This document shows positions 1 to 7,117 of a DNA stretch of 8,877 nt, piece by piece. The translations under genes were made by a program, and so were the position numbers. The stretch's first letter is position 1, and the number at the start of each line of letters is the position of its first letter. Below the pieces are notes generated by a model. It worked only from the letters and a program-made list of their open reading frames with translations, was not told where the DNA came from and ran no database searches. The stretch comes from Desulfotignum sp. (GTDB lineage Bacteria; Desulfobacterota; Desulfobacteria; Desulfobacterales; Desulfobacteraceae): the NCBI GenBank assembly GCA_011390695.1, contig JAABRW010000442.1:1-8877 (forward strand). The letters are read 5' to 3'.

Positions 1-28
1 TTTCCATTACAATTGTTTCATACGTCAT
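1..28 (-). CDS. N-terminal stub of a minus-strand gene, possibly enoyl-CoA hydratase family
   Basis: The first nine codons of a possible gene read leftward from an ATG at 28-26 as MTYETIVME and leave the window. A good ribosome binding site, AAAGG at 41-37, lies 8 nt before the ATG, which is the main reason to believe it. The opening resembles the start of many crotonase-fold enoyl-CoA hydratases (M-x-Y-E-x-I-x-x-E), but nine residues cannot prove a family. It would lie downstream of lepA in the same direction, with 145 bp between. Confidence 0.4.
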
Positions 29-64
29 AGCATTTGCCTTTATAATGATACTGTTTTATTAATA

Positions 65-88
65 ATAACACCCATGCCCTGGCGGGCA
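65..88 (-). terminator. Weak candidate terminator downstream of lepA
   Basis: On the minus strand TGCCC-GCCA-GGGCA (88-75) forms a 5-bp GC-rich stem with a 4-nt loop. It is followed by TGGGTG and then a T/A-rich run (TTATTATT). The stem is short and the T run is delayed by six bases, so this is only a possible lepA terminator. No better one is seen between 28 and 173. Confidence 0.3.
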
Positions 89-99
89 CAACAAATGAT

Positions 100-162
100 G
101 AAAGCTGTTAGCTTTTAGCTGTTAGCTGTTAGCTGTTAGCTGAGTACTGATGGCTGACGGCT
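100..162. repeat. Degenerate heptanucleotide tandem array, consensus GTTAGCT
   Basis: Nine consecutive 7-bp units can be read: GAAAGCT, GTTAGCT, TTTAGCT, three GTTAGCT in a row (121-141), GAGTACT, GATGGCT, GACGGCT. The middle is perfect and the edges decay. The array is framed by an 8-bp inverted repeat, ATGAAAGC at 98-105 and GCTTTCAT at 160-167. It starts 12 bp past the lepA stop. The unit length is not a multiple of three and no ORF uses it, so it is an intergenic repeat. Slippage is a likely origin; function is unknown. Confidence 0.85.
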
Positions 163-173
163 TTCATATAAAA

Positions 174-1976
174 TTATTCCGTCTTGAGAACCGATAAAAA
201 GGCAGACTGGGGGATTTCCACCGACCCCACCATTTTCATCCGTTTCTTTCCTTTTTTCTGCTTTTCCAGCAGCTTGCGTTTCCGGGAAATATCTCCGCCA
301 TAGCATTTGGCAGTAACATCCTTTCGAAACGCGGAAATGGTTTCTCTGGAGATGATTTTGCCGCCTATGGCCCCCTGGATGGGAATCTTGAACTGCTGTC
401 TGGGAATTTCCTCTCTGAGTTTTTTACAGGCTGTTCTGGCCCGGGCCTCTGCTTTGTCCCTGTGAATGAGAATGGACAGGGCATCCACCCGTTCTGCGTT
501 GATAAGAAAATCCAGTTTCACCAGGTCGGTTTCCTGGTATCCGGAAATCTCATAATCAAAAGACCCGTACCCCTGGGTCACGGATTTGAGCCGGTCATAA
601 AACTCATACACCACCTCTGCCAGGGGCAGTTCAAATTTCATTTCCATGCGGTTGGAGGTCAGGTATTGATAGGTTTTGCTCACCCCCCGGAATTCATGGC
701 AGACCTGCATCACATTGCCCATGTACCGGTCAGGGACAATAATGGTGGCATCGATAAAGGGTTCTCTGACCTTGACAATCTCGGCCGGATCCGGATAATT
801 CACCGGGTTGTCGATGATCATCACCTCCCCGTCCGTGGTGGTGATCTCATACTGCACCGAAGGGGAGGTCAGGATAAGGGAAATATCGTACTCACGCTCC
901 AGGCGCTCCTGGACCACCTCCAGGTGAAGGAGCCCCAGAAACCCGCACCGGTATCCGAATCCCAGGGCAGCTGAGCTGTCTTTTTCATAGATAAGGGAGG
1001 CATCATTGAGCTTGAGCCGTTCCAGGGCTTCGGTAAGCTCAGCATAATCATCGGATGCCACAGGATACATGGAGGAAAACACCACAGGCGTGGGTTCCCG
1101 GAATCCCCCCACCGCTTTTTCACAGGGCCGGTCCGCCATGGTGATGGTATCTCCGATCTTGACATCGCTGATATTTTTTATCCCGGCGATGAGATACCCC
1201 ACCTGGCCGCCGTACAGGCTTTTCTGGGGTACCCTTTTGATCTGGAACAATCCCACCTCCTCCACCTTGTATCGGGAATCATTCTGCATGAACAAGATGG
1301 TATCCCCTTTCTGAATGGTGCCGTCAAAAATCCTGAAATGCACAATGGTGCCCCGAAAGGTGTCATAGTGGGAATCAAAGATCAGGGCCTTGAACCGGTT
1401 GTCAGGATCGACTTTGGGCGGGGGAATGGCCGCCGCCACAGCAGGAAATATCTGATCCACCCCCTTGCCGGTCTTGGCGGATACCAGAAGGGCGTTTTCC
1501 CGGTCCAGCCCCAAATCCTCTTCGATCTGGTTTTTCACCCATTCAATTTCCGCAGACGGCAGATCGATCTTGTTGATGACGGGGATGATGGTCAGATCAA
1601 GTTCCATGGCCAGGTACAGATTGGCCAGGGTCTGGGCTTCCACCCCCTGGGAGGCATCCACAATGATCAATGCCCCTTCACATGCTTTCAGGGCCCGGGA
1701 AACTTCATAGGAAAAATCCACATGCCCCGGTGTGTCAATGAGATTCAGCAGATACTCGGTGCCGTCTTCAGCAGTATAGGGCAAAGAAACCGTCTGGGAT
1801 TTAATGGTGATGCCCCGTTCTCTTTCAATGTCCATGGAATCTAAAATCTGTTCTTTCATATCCCGCTCGGAAACAATCCCGGTCAATTGAATCAACCGGT
1901 CCGACAGGGTGGATTTGCCATGATCAATATGGGCAATGATGGAAAAATTACGGATCTGTTTTTGATGGATCTTCAA
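174..1976 (-). CDS. lepA: Elongation factor 4 (LepA), ribosome-associated GTPase
   Basis: LepA is a cytosolic translational GTPase that binds the 70S ribosome and affects elongation or initiation under stress. The 600-residue product matches the family length (about 600). The GTPase motifs are complete: G1 AHIDHGKS (15-22), G2 RGITI (54-58), G3 DTPGH (81-85), G4 NKID (135-138), G5 SAK (166-168). The LepA-specific C-terminal domain is present, including the basic stretch around DISRKRKLLEKQKKGKK near residue 570-585. The start is a TTG at 1976-1974: an in-frame TAG lies 15 nt upstream, no ATG occurs before the G1 motif, and GGAG at 1985-1982 sits 5 nt before the TTG. It is transcribed from the region shared with the divergent response regulator. 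There is no lepB (signal peptidase) beside it, unlike E. coli. Confidence 0.98.
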   Translation of the reverse strand: MKIHQKQIRNFSIIAHIDHGKSTLSDRLIQLTGIVSERDMKEQILDSMDIERERGITIKSQTVSLPYTAEDGTEYLLNLIDTPGHVDFSYEVSRALKACEGALIIVDASQGVEAQTLANLYLAMELDLTIIPVINKIDLPSAEIEWVKNQIEEDLGLDRENALLVSAKTGKGVDQIFPAVAAAIPPPKVDPDNRFKALIFDSHYDTFRGTIVHFRIFDGTIQKGDTILFMQNDSRYKVEEVGLFQIKRVPQKSLYGGQVGYLIAGIKNISDVKIGDTITMADRPCEKAVGGFREPTPVVFSSMYPVASDDYAELTEALERLKLNDASLIYEKDSSAALGFGYRCGFLGLLHLEVVQERLEREYDISLILTSPSVQYEITTTDGEVMIIDNPVNYPDPAEIVKVREPFIDATIIVPDRYMGNVMQVCHEFRGVSKTYQYLTSNRMEMKFELPLAEVVYEFYDRLKSVTQGYGSFDYEISGYQETDLVKLDFLINAERVDALSILIHRDKAEARARTACKKLREEIPRQQFKIPIQGAIGGKIISRETISAFRKDVTAKCYGGDISRKRKLLEKQKKGKKRMKMVGSVEIPQSAFLSVLKTE

Positions 1977-1985
1977 TGGTGCTCC
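1974..1985 (-). promoter_or_regulatory. lepA ribosome binding site and TTG start
   Basis: On the minus strand GGAG (1985-1982), a 5-nt spacer CACCA and TTG (1976-1974) are seen. The TAG at 1991-1989 closes the frame upstream, so this rare start codon is the only reasonable one. Confidence 0.75.
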
Positions 1986-1995
1986 AAACTAAGAG

Positions 1996-2024
1996 TTGAC
2001 AAGTATCGTGTTTCTAAGTTAAGT
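1996..2024 (+). promoter_or_regulatory. Candidate sigma70 promoter for the response regulator gene
   Basis: A perfect TTGACA (1996-2001) is followed after 17 bp by TTAAGT (2019-2024), which matches the -10 consensus poorly. TAAGTT one base later is an equal choice. A second -10-like TATAAA lies at 2035-2040 without a good -35. The direction fits the gene starting at 2129. Confidence 0.3.
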
Positions 2025-2053
2025 TTCCTGTTCATATAAATTTCTGGTTCATA

Positions 2054-2082
2054 CATGTACCAATTGCGGGATAGCGTGTCAA
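2054..2082 (-). promoter_or_regulatory. Candidate sigma70 promoter for lepA (extended -10)
   Basis: On the minus strand TTGACA (2082-2077), a 17-bp spacer and TACATG (2059-2054) are preceded directly by TGG, an extended -10 element. It would give a 5' leader of about 70 nt before the TTG start. The -35 is perfect and the spacing ideal, but the -10 hexamer is only a partial match. Confidence 0.45.
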
Positions 2083-2128
2083 GACAAGCCCGTATGAGCA
2101 ACCCAAGTTTCCTGGAGAATATAAGAAA

Positions 2129-3025
2129 ATGGCCCATGCCATCCTGATTGTTGACGATGATTCCGCCATCAAAGATTCTGTGGAAGAATATCTTACGCTT
2201 CTCTCCTACCGGGTGCAAAGCGCTTCCAGCGCCGAAGAAGCCCTGGAAAAACTGGAAACCTTTCCTGCAGATGTGGTGCTTACCGATATCATGATGCATG
2301 GGATGGACGGCCTGGAACTGACCCGCAGGGTCAAAAAAAAATATGACACGGATGTCATGGTCATGACCGGCTACAGTGCAGATTATTCTTATGAAGAAGC
2401 AGTAAAAACCGGTGCCAGTGACTTTATATTCAAACCTTTCCGTTTCGAAGAACTGGACCTGCGCATCAAACGGGTGCTGCGGGAAGCCGGTTTCAAAAAA
2501 GAACGGACCAGGCTGCTCAAGGAACTGGAACAGCTGGCCATCACCGATGCATTGACCAAATTGTTCAATTCCCGCCATTTTTTCCGGCAGATCAAACAGG
2601 AAATGGAGCGCCACGACCGGTATAAACATGCCTTGTCTCTGATGATTCTGGACATCGACCATTTCAAGCATTACAATGATTCCTGGGGCCACCTGGAAGG
2701 GGACAAGGTGCTCATGGCCATCGGCAGAATCATCAACTCCTGCATGCGGTCCATGGATACGGCCTATAGATACGGAGGAGAAGAATTTGCCATTCTGCTG
2801 CCTGAAACCAGGCTGAAAAAAGCCTGTGTGGTGGGTAACAGAATCCGGGACCTTATCAGTTCGGCCGTGTTTGAACCCCGGCCCGGAAAATCCTGTTCAG
2901 TAACCATCAGCATAGGTGCCAGTGAACTCAAGGAGGGAGAAGATTTCACCTCTTTTATCCGGCGCACGGACCGGGCCCTGTATAAATCCAAAAAAGACGG
3001 CCGGAACCGGCTCACATATTGCTGA
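2129..3025 (+). CDS. REC-GGDEF response regulator, predicted diguanylate cyclase
   Basis: Predicted two-component output protein that makes cyclic di-GMP from two GTP when its receiver domain is phosphorylated, like PleD or WspR. The 298 residues hold a REC domain (about 4-118) with the acidic pocket D9-D11, phosphoacceptor D53, T80 and K102. A helical linker (about 121-137) leads to a GGDEF domain entered by the usual D-A-L-T signature at 140-143. The active site is intact: DIDHFK with metal ligand D175, N183, D192, and GGEEF at 216-220. The inhibitory I-site RSMD (207-210) sits exactly five residues before GGEEF, so feedback inhibition by product is expected. There are no membrane segments, so it should be cytosolic. 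The start has GGAG at 2114-2117, 11 nt upstream, slightly far. No histidine kinase is adjacent: it is an orphan regulator. Its 3' end overlaps nadC convergently by 14 bp. Confidence 0.95.
   Translation: MAHAILIVDDDSAIKDSVEEYLTLLSYRVQSASSAEEALEKLETFPADVVLTDIMMHGMDGLELTRRVKKKYDTDVMVMTGYSADYSYEEAVKTGASDFIFKPFRFEELDLRIKRVLREAGFKKERTRLLKELEQLAITDALTKLFNSRHFFRQIKQEMERHDRYKHALSLMILDIDHFKHYNDSWGHLEGDKVLMAIGRIINSCMRSMDTAYRYGGEEFAILLPETRLKKACVVGNRIRDLISSAVFEPRPGKSCSVTISIGASELKEGEDFTSFIRRTDRALYKSKKDGRNRLTYC
2990..3011 (-). terminator. Candidate nadC terminator inside the opposing coding sequence
   Basis: Directly after the nadC stop (TGA, 3014-3012) the minus strand has the 12-nt palindrome GCCGGTTCCGGC (3011-3000), then CGTC and six T (2995-2990). 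The stem is only 4-5 bp but all GC, and the T run is good. The same bases encode the last residues of the GGDEF protein on the plus strand. Confidence 0.35.
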
Positions 3026-3860
3026 TACCCGGGCCGGGGTGTATCTGCATGCTCAGATCCACAGCCCGGGCCTGATGGGTCAAAGCGCCGCAGGAAATTA
3101 CATCCACTCCGGTTGCGGCAATATCGTTCAACGTCTCAAGGCTGACATTGCCTGATGCTTCCACCAAAGCCCGGCCACCGATAAAACCCGCTGCTTCTTT
3201 CATGGCGGCACAGGACATATTGTCCAGCATGATAACATCAGCGCCGGCTGACAACGCCTGCTTTACCTGGTCCATATCAGACACCTCCACCTCGATTTTC
3301 ATCAAATGGGAGGCCTGTTTTTGCACCGCCGCCACTGCAGCAGCTATACTGCCGGCCACTGCGATGTGATTATCTTTGATCAGAATCCCGTCATACAGGG
3401 AGAACCTGTGGTTGGAACCCCCGCCTGCCCTTACTGCCTGTTTTTCCAGCAGGCGCCATCCCGGGGTGGTTTTCCTGGTGTCGGTGAGCCGCACCCGGCT
3501 GTGTTTGAGGGTTTGCATATAGGTTCGGGTCAAAGTGGCAATACCGGACAGGCGCTGCAAAAAGTTCAATGCCACCCGCTCCCCCTTGAGCATGCACAGC
3601 AGATCTCCTGCTGCCTTTAGCACCACACTGCCTTTTTGTACCCTGTCTCCATCTGTGTACATCATCTGGATATGCATGTCCGGATCCAGCATGTGAAAGG
3701 TTTTTTCGGCAACCTGTGTGCCGGCCAGAACACAGTCCTGCTTGGCCGTGATAACGCCGGTTCCCTGCCGGGATGCAGGCAGAATGCTTTCAGAGGTAAT
3801 ATCCCCCAGCCCTGCATCTTCAAACAGGGCCAGGGAGATAATCTGTTCTATCATATCCAT
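3012..3860 (-). CDS. nadC: Quinolinate phosphoribosyltransferase (decarboxylating)
   Basis: NadC converts quinolinate and PRPP to nicotinate mononucleotide, CO2 and pyrophosphate, the entry to NAD from the de novo pathway. The product is 282 residues, normal for the type II family. Diagnostic motifs are present: DTRKTTPGWR (127-136), the GGGSNHRFSLYDGILIKDNH block (147-165), E190/E192 of the substrate region, IMLDN (210-214) and EASGNV (234-239) of the phosphate-binding part. The ATG at 3860-3858 lies 3 nt after the valS stop and no clear Shine-Dalgarno precedes it, so translation is probably coupled to valS. A second ATG two codons in is a possible alternative. nadA and nadB are not in the window. 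Confidence 0.97.
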   Translation of the reverse strand: MDMIEQIISLALFEDAGLGDITSESILPASRQGTGVITAKQDCVLAGTQVAEKTFHMLDPDMHIQMMYTDGDRVQKGSVVLKAAGDLLCMLKGERVALNFLQRLSGIATLTRTYMQTLKHSRVRLTDTRKTTPGWRLLEKQAVRAGGGSNHRFSLYDGILIKDNHIAVAGSIAAAVAAVQKQASHLMKIEVEVSDMDQVKQALSAGADVIMLDNMSCAAMKEAAGFIGGRALVEASGNVSLETLNDIAATGVDVISCGALTHQARAVDLSMQIHPGPGISNM

Positions 3861-3863
3861 GGG

Positions 3864-6521
3864 TTATGCCAGATCCTGAATGCGTTTGAGATTGGCAGCC
3901 AGCTTTTCGTTTTTCTCAGAAAGGTCGATATGCCGGGCATTGACTTTATCAATGACTTCCTGGGGCGCTTTTTCCAGAAAACTGTCATTGCTGAGCCGTT
4001 TCTGTACACCTATCAATTCTTTGGTGTTTTTATCCAGTTCCTTTTCCAGGCGCCCGATTTCTTTTTCAAAATCAATGACCCCTTCCAGGGGAACAAAACA
4101 GGTGGTGCCTGCTGTCACTGAACTGGCGCAGGAGGCCGGGGCATTATCAGGATCACAAAAAGAGAACCGTTCCAGGGTAGCCAGATTGGCAATGACCGCC
4201 TTGTTCTCGGCAATGAGCAGTTTTTCTTTTTCATCTGCGGTATTGGCCAGCACCTTGATTTTCATGGACGGCTGGATGTTCATCTCGCTTCTGATATTGC
4301 GGATCCCTGATATCAGGTCAAAAAGAAAAACCATGTCCTTTTCCACCGGCAGGTTTCGGTACCTGGCATAATTGTCTTCCGTATAAGGAAAAGATGCCTG
4401 CATCACCGATCCCTTGGTAAATGGAAGGATATGGTAGATTTCTTCGGTAACAAAGGGCATGAACGGGTGCAGCATGATTACAATATCTTCCAGAACCCGG
4501 GCCAGAACAGCACGGGCAGTATCCCTGCGCACCCCGCCCTGCTTTTCATACAAAGCAGGTTTCTGGGTTTCAATGAACCAGTCACAGAACTCATGCCACA
4601 CAAACTGGTATACGGCGGAAGCCGCTTCATTGAACCGGTAATTTTCAATGCCTTCTTTAACGGCCAGGGATGTGGCTGCAGACCGGGACAGAATCCAGCG
4701 TTCCCACAAAGACAATTTGTCATCATCAAAGGATGGTTCTCCGGGGGTGATATGCATCAGGGCAAACCGTGCCGCATTCCACAACTTGTTCACAAAATGA
4801 CGGTATCCTTCCACCCGGGATTCAGACATTTTCACATCCCGGCCCTGGGCGGCAAAGGCGGCCAGGGTGAACCGGAACGCATCTGCCCCGTAATTCTCAA
4901 TAACCTGCAAAGGATCGATGACATTGCCCTTGGACTTGCTCATTTTTTTGCCGTGCTCATCTCTTACCAGGGCATGGATATATACATCTTTAAACGGTAC
5001 TTCTTCTTTAAAATGAATACCAAACATCATCATTCTGGCCACCCAGAAAAACAGAATGTCAAAGCCTGTGACCAGAACAGAGGTGGGGTAAAAGGTCTTG
5101 AGGAGCGGGGTCTCTTCAGGCCAGCCCATGGTGGAAAACGGCCACAAAGCACTGGAAAACCAGGTATCCAGCACATCGGTTTCCTGGGCAAGGTTTTTAG
5201 AGCCGCACCCCGGACAGGCGGTGGGATCGGTTTCTTCCACAATCACCTGGCTGCAGTCCGGGCATTTCCAGACAGGAATCCTGTGTCCCCACCATATCTG
5301 ACGCGAAATACACCAGTCTCTTATGTTGTCCATCCATTCGAAATAGGTCTTGGACCAGGTATCCGGAATAATGCGGGTCTCACCGGAGCGCACTGCCCGG
5401 GTGGCTTTTTGGGCCAACGGTTTTACCTTCACAAACCATTGTTTGGACACGGAGGGCTCCACCACGGTCCTGCACCGGTAGCAGTTGCCCACACTGTGCT
5501 TCAATGGTTCTTTTTTTTCCAGCAGGCCCTGGTCGGCCAGGGCCTTGACCACCTGGCGCCGGCACTCAAACCGTTCCAGGCCCTGGAACTGCCCGGCACC
5601 TGAGAGCATGTTGCCGTCTTCGTCAATCACCTTGACCCGCGCCAGTCCGTGCTTTTCTCCCAGGGTAAAATCATTGGGATCATGGGCAGGGGTAACCTTG
5701 AGTGCACCGGTGCCGAACCGGGTGTCCACATAATCATCTCTGATAATGGGAATGGTCCGGTCGGTAAGGGGCAGCATCACCCGGGTTTCTGCCAGATCCG
5801 CAAACCGCTCATCTGCCGGGTTCACTGCCACGGCCGTATCCCCGAACATGGTTTCCGGCCGGGTGGTGGCCACGGTAAGCCCTTTTTTGTGTCCCTTGAA
5901 CGGATACCGTATATAATACAGGTAGGAATCATGTTCTTCATATTCCACTTCCAGATCAGCCAGAGCGGTTTTGCACCTGGGGCACCAGTTGATGATATAC
6001 TGGCCTTCGTAAATCAGCCCTTCCTTGTAGAGCCGGACAAACACTTTGCGCACCGCATCGGAAAGGCCCTCATCCATGGTGAACCGCTCTCTGTCCCAGT
6101 CACAGGAGGCCCCCAGCCGCTTGAGCTGGTTGATGATGGCGCCCCCTGATTTTTCCTTCCATTTCCAGACCTCTTCGATAAACGCTTCGCGGCCGAGCTG
6201 GTCCCGGGTTTTGCCTCTGGCAGCCAGGTCCCGTTCCACCACATTCTGGGTGGCAATGCCGGCATGGTCGGTTCCCGGCATCCACAGGACATTATATCCC
6301 TGAAGCCGCCGGTAGCGGCACATGATATCCTGGATAACATTGTTCAAAGCATGGCCCATATGCAGAACCCCTGTCACATTGGGCGGGGGAATGACAATGG
6401 AAAACGGTTTTTTGTCACTGGTTTCTTCGGCCTTGAAAAATCCCTTGTCCAGCCAGTACCGGTACCATTTTTCTTCAATTCCCGACGGCTCATATCCTTT
6501 ATCCAGAGAATCCGAACCCAT
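3864..6521 (-). CDS. valS: Valine--tRNA ligase
   Basis: Class I aminoacyl-tRNA synthetase that charges tRNA-Val with valine and edits mischarged threonine in the cytosol. The product has 885 residues, typical of shorter bacterial ValS. The catalytic signatures are HMGH (54-57) and KMSKS (526-530), with HRIPVW at 413-418. The inserted editing domain (about 190-345) has ATTRPET (218-224) and TPAHDPNDF with D281. Four CxxC pairs (C180/C183, C347/C350, C420/C423, C436/C439) suggest two zinc-binding sites. The anticodon-binding helices follow (about 600-750), and a charged coiled coil of the ValS type ends the protein (about 815-885). The start is secure: AGGAG at 6532-6528 lies 6 nt before the ATG. 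nadC follows by 3 nt. A terminator-like hairpin lies between the upstream acidic-protein gene and this start. Confidence 0.99.
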   Translation of the reverse strand: MGSDSLDKGYEPSGIEEKWYRYWLDKGFFKAEETSDKKPFSIVIPPPNVTGVLHMGHALNNVIQDIMCRYRRLQGYNVLWMPGTDHAGIATQNVVERDLAARGKTRDQLGREAFIEEVWKWKEKSGGAIINQLKRLGASCDWDRERFTMDEGLSDAVRKVFVRLYKEGLIYEGQYIINWCPRCKTALADLEVEYEEHDSYLYYIRYPFKGHKKGLTVATTRPETMFGDTAVAVNPADERFADLAETRVMLPLTDRTIPIIRDDYVDTRFGTGALKVTPAHDPNDFTLGEKHGLARVKVIDEDGNMLSGAGQFQGLERFECRRQVVKALADQGLLEKKEPLKHSVGNCYRCRTVVEPSVSKQWFVKVKPLAQKATRAVRSGETRIIPDTWSKTYFEWMDNIRDWCISRQIWWGHRIPVWKCPDCSQVIVEETDPTACPGCGSKNLAQETDVLDTWFSSALWPFSTMGWPEETPLLKTFYPTSVLVTGFDILFFWVARMMMFGIHFKEEVPFKDVYIHALVRDEHGKKMSKSKGNVIDPLQVIENYGADAFRFTLAAFAAQGRDVKMSESRVEGYRHFVNKLWNAARFALMHITPGEPSFDDDKLSLWERWILSRSAATSLAVKEGIENYRFNEAASAVYQFVWHEFCDWFIETQKPALYEKQGGVRRDTARAVLARVLEDIVIMLHPFMPFVTEEIYHILPFTKGSVMQASFPYTEDNYARYRNLPVEKDMVFLFDLISGIRNIRSEMNIQPSMKIKVLANTADEKEKLLIAENKAVIANLATLERFSFCDPDNAPASCASSVTAGTTCFVPLEGVIDFEKEIGRLEKELDKNTKELIGVQKRLSNDSFLEKAPQEVIDKVNARHIDLSEKNEKLAANLKRIQDLA

Positions 6522-6549
6522 AATTAGCTCCTAAATACCCGTATTAATG

Positions 6550-6576
6550 AAAAAGGGGATCAATATATGAATCCCC
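6550..6576 (-). terminator. Intrinsic terminator or attenuator before valS
   Basis: On the minus strand GGGGAT (6576-6571), a 10-nt loop and ATCCCC (6560-6555) are followed at once by five T (6554-6550). It ends 28 nt before the valS ATG and 31 nt after the stop of the acidic-protein gene. No convincing promoter is seen between it and valS, so it may act as a partial terminator that sets the ratio of the two genes. Confidence 0.55.
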
Positions 6577-6607
6577 AGCAACCTGTTACCACAATTTGTA
6601 TCCTGTA

Positions 6608-6949
6608 TCAGGATGTACCGATCTGATCCAGATCCTTTTGCAGGTTTTCCCTGATTTCCTTTATCTCTTTTGAAATAACACGTTCCATCACATCAAAAAG
6701 GATGATATCGATCTTTTCGGAAAATTTTTTCTCGATAACACGCTCCAGTGCAGCCTCTATCTGTTGTTGAGAAATGGCGGCATTATCCGGCAGCACCTCT
6801 TCAACACCAGGCCCCTCCGTGACAGGGTCAATGTCGGTGAGTTCAATAATGTCATCATCCGGCACTGCATCTTCTGATACAGCATCCATATCATCCACAA
6901 TATCTGTCAATTCGATAATCTGTTCATCCTGCCCTGTATTGTCGGCCAT
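6608..6949 (-). CDS. Small acidic protein of unknown function with duplicated IIELTDI motif
   Basis: I do not recognise a named family. The 113 residues split in two. The N-terminal half (1-58) is very acidic, likely disordered, and contains the exact heptapeptide IIELTDI twice, at 11-17 and 34-40. The C-terminal half (about 60-111) is predicted to be amphipathic helix with alternating Glu/Lys and hydrophobic positions, probably a dimerising or partner-binding segment. There is no signal peptide, membrane segment or cysteine. The ATG at 6949-6947 is preceded by GAGGG at 6957-6953. The gene lies upstream of valS in the same direction, 86 bp away, with a hairpin in between. Acidic motif plus helical tail suggests a scaffold or adaptor; that is inference only. 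Confidence 0.85.
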   Translation of the reverse strand: MADNTGQDEQIIELTDIVDDMDAVSEDAVPDDDIIELTDIDPVTEGPGVEEVLPDNAAISQQQIEAALERVIEKKFSEKIDIILFDVMERVISKEIKEIRENLQKDLDQIGTS

Positions 6950-7005
6950 ATTCCCTCACTTTCACTGAAAATAAACCGTACCAATCCTGATGTAAAATCC
7001 CTGAA

Positions 7006-7034
7006 AACCTATCAAAGTGCAAACAAAGTGTCAA
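7006..7034 (-). promoter_or_regulatory. Candidate sigma70 promoter for the acidic protein-valS-nadC series
   Basis: On the minus strand a perfect TTGACA (7034-7029), a 17-bp spacer and TAGGTT (7011-7006) preceded by TGA (extended -10) are seen. It would start transcription about 50 nt before the ATG at 6949. The -10 hexamer is a partial match. Confidence 0.45.
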
Positions 7035-7040
7035 TACATT

Positions 7041-7088
7041 AAAAAGCAGCCGGCAGGTCTTCACACGCACCCGCATCCTGCCGGGCTG
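7041..7088 (-). terminator. Orphan intrinsic terminator on the minus strand
   Basis: Arms CAGCCCGGCAGG (7088-7077) and CCTGCCGGCTG (7057-7047) pair over 11 bp with one bulged C. The loop is 19 nt, and C plus five T (7045-7041) follow. This is a strong Rho-independent terminator, but no annotated minus-strand gene ends here. It sits 6 bp before the -35 of the next promoter. Confidence 0.6.
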
Positions 7089-7117
7089 ATCGATACCCGC
7101 TCCTTCCACAGATTGGA
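7041..7117 (-). ncRNA. Candidate small RNA ending at the orphan terminator
   Basis: Between a minus-strand promoter-like element (7150-7123) and the terminator (7088-7041) a transcript of about 75 nt is predicted. It would carry a purine-rich AAGGAG segment near 7106-7101, then the terminator hairpin. The start is an estimate (7114-7117). No known RNA family is recognised. The call rests only on the promoter and terminator pair, so a cryptic or antisense transcript end is the main alternative. Confidence 0.3.

Noticed and set aside
1973..2692. 239-codon minus-strand open frame opposite the response regulator
   Set aside because: It overlaps the REC and GGDEF coding sequence whose motifs are complete. 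The antisense translation shows no family and no ribosome binding site of note.
3024..3045. GATAC...GTATC hairpin just after the GGDEF stop as its terminator
   Set aside because: Pairing is broken inside the stem and no T run follows on the plus strand. The bases also encode the C-terminus of NadC.
4431..5603. 390-codon plus-strand open frame inside valS
   Set aside because: It is fully antisense to an unmistakable ValS. The translation is rich in Gly, His, Pro and Phe with no domain pattern, as expected for a shadow frame of a gene with this codon use.
6522..6607. T-box riboswitch upstream of valS
   Set aside because: The gap is 86 bp, too short for stem I plus antiterminator, and no T-box sequence is seen. 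T-boxes are also uncommon for synthetases outside Gram-positive bacteria.
6600..6614. Perfect hairpin ATCCTG-TAT-CAGGAT around the stop of the acidic-protein gene
   Set aside because: It has a 6-bp stem but no T run after it on either strand, and it is partly coding. It could be chance, so it was not annotated as a terminator.
6924..7109. Minus-strand frame starting GTG near 7109, with early Val codons, as a leader peptide controlling valS
   Set aside because: It has only two Val codons near the terminator loop, does not stop before the acidic-protein gene, and lacks a placed Shine-Dalgarno. Classical Val attenuation would need a short Val-rich peptide ending in the leader.
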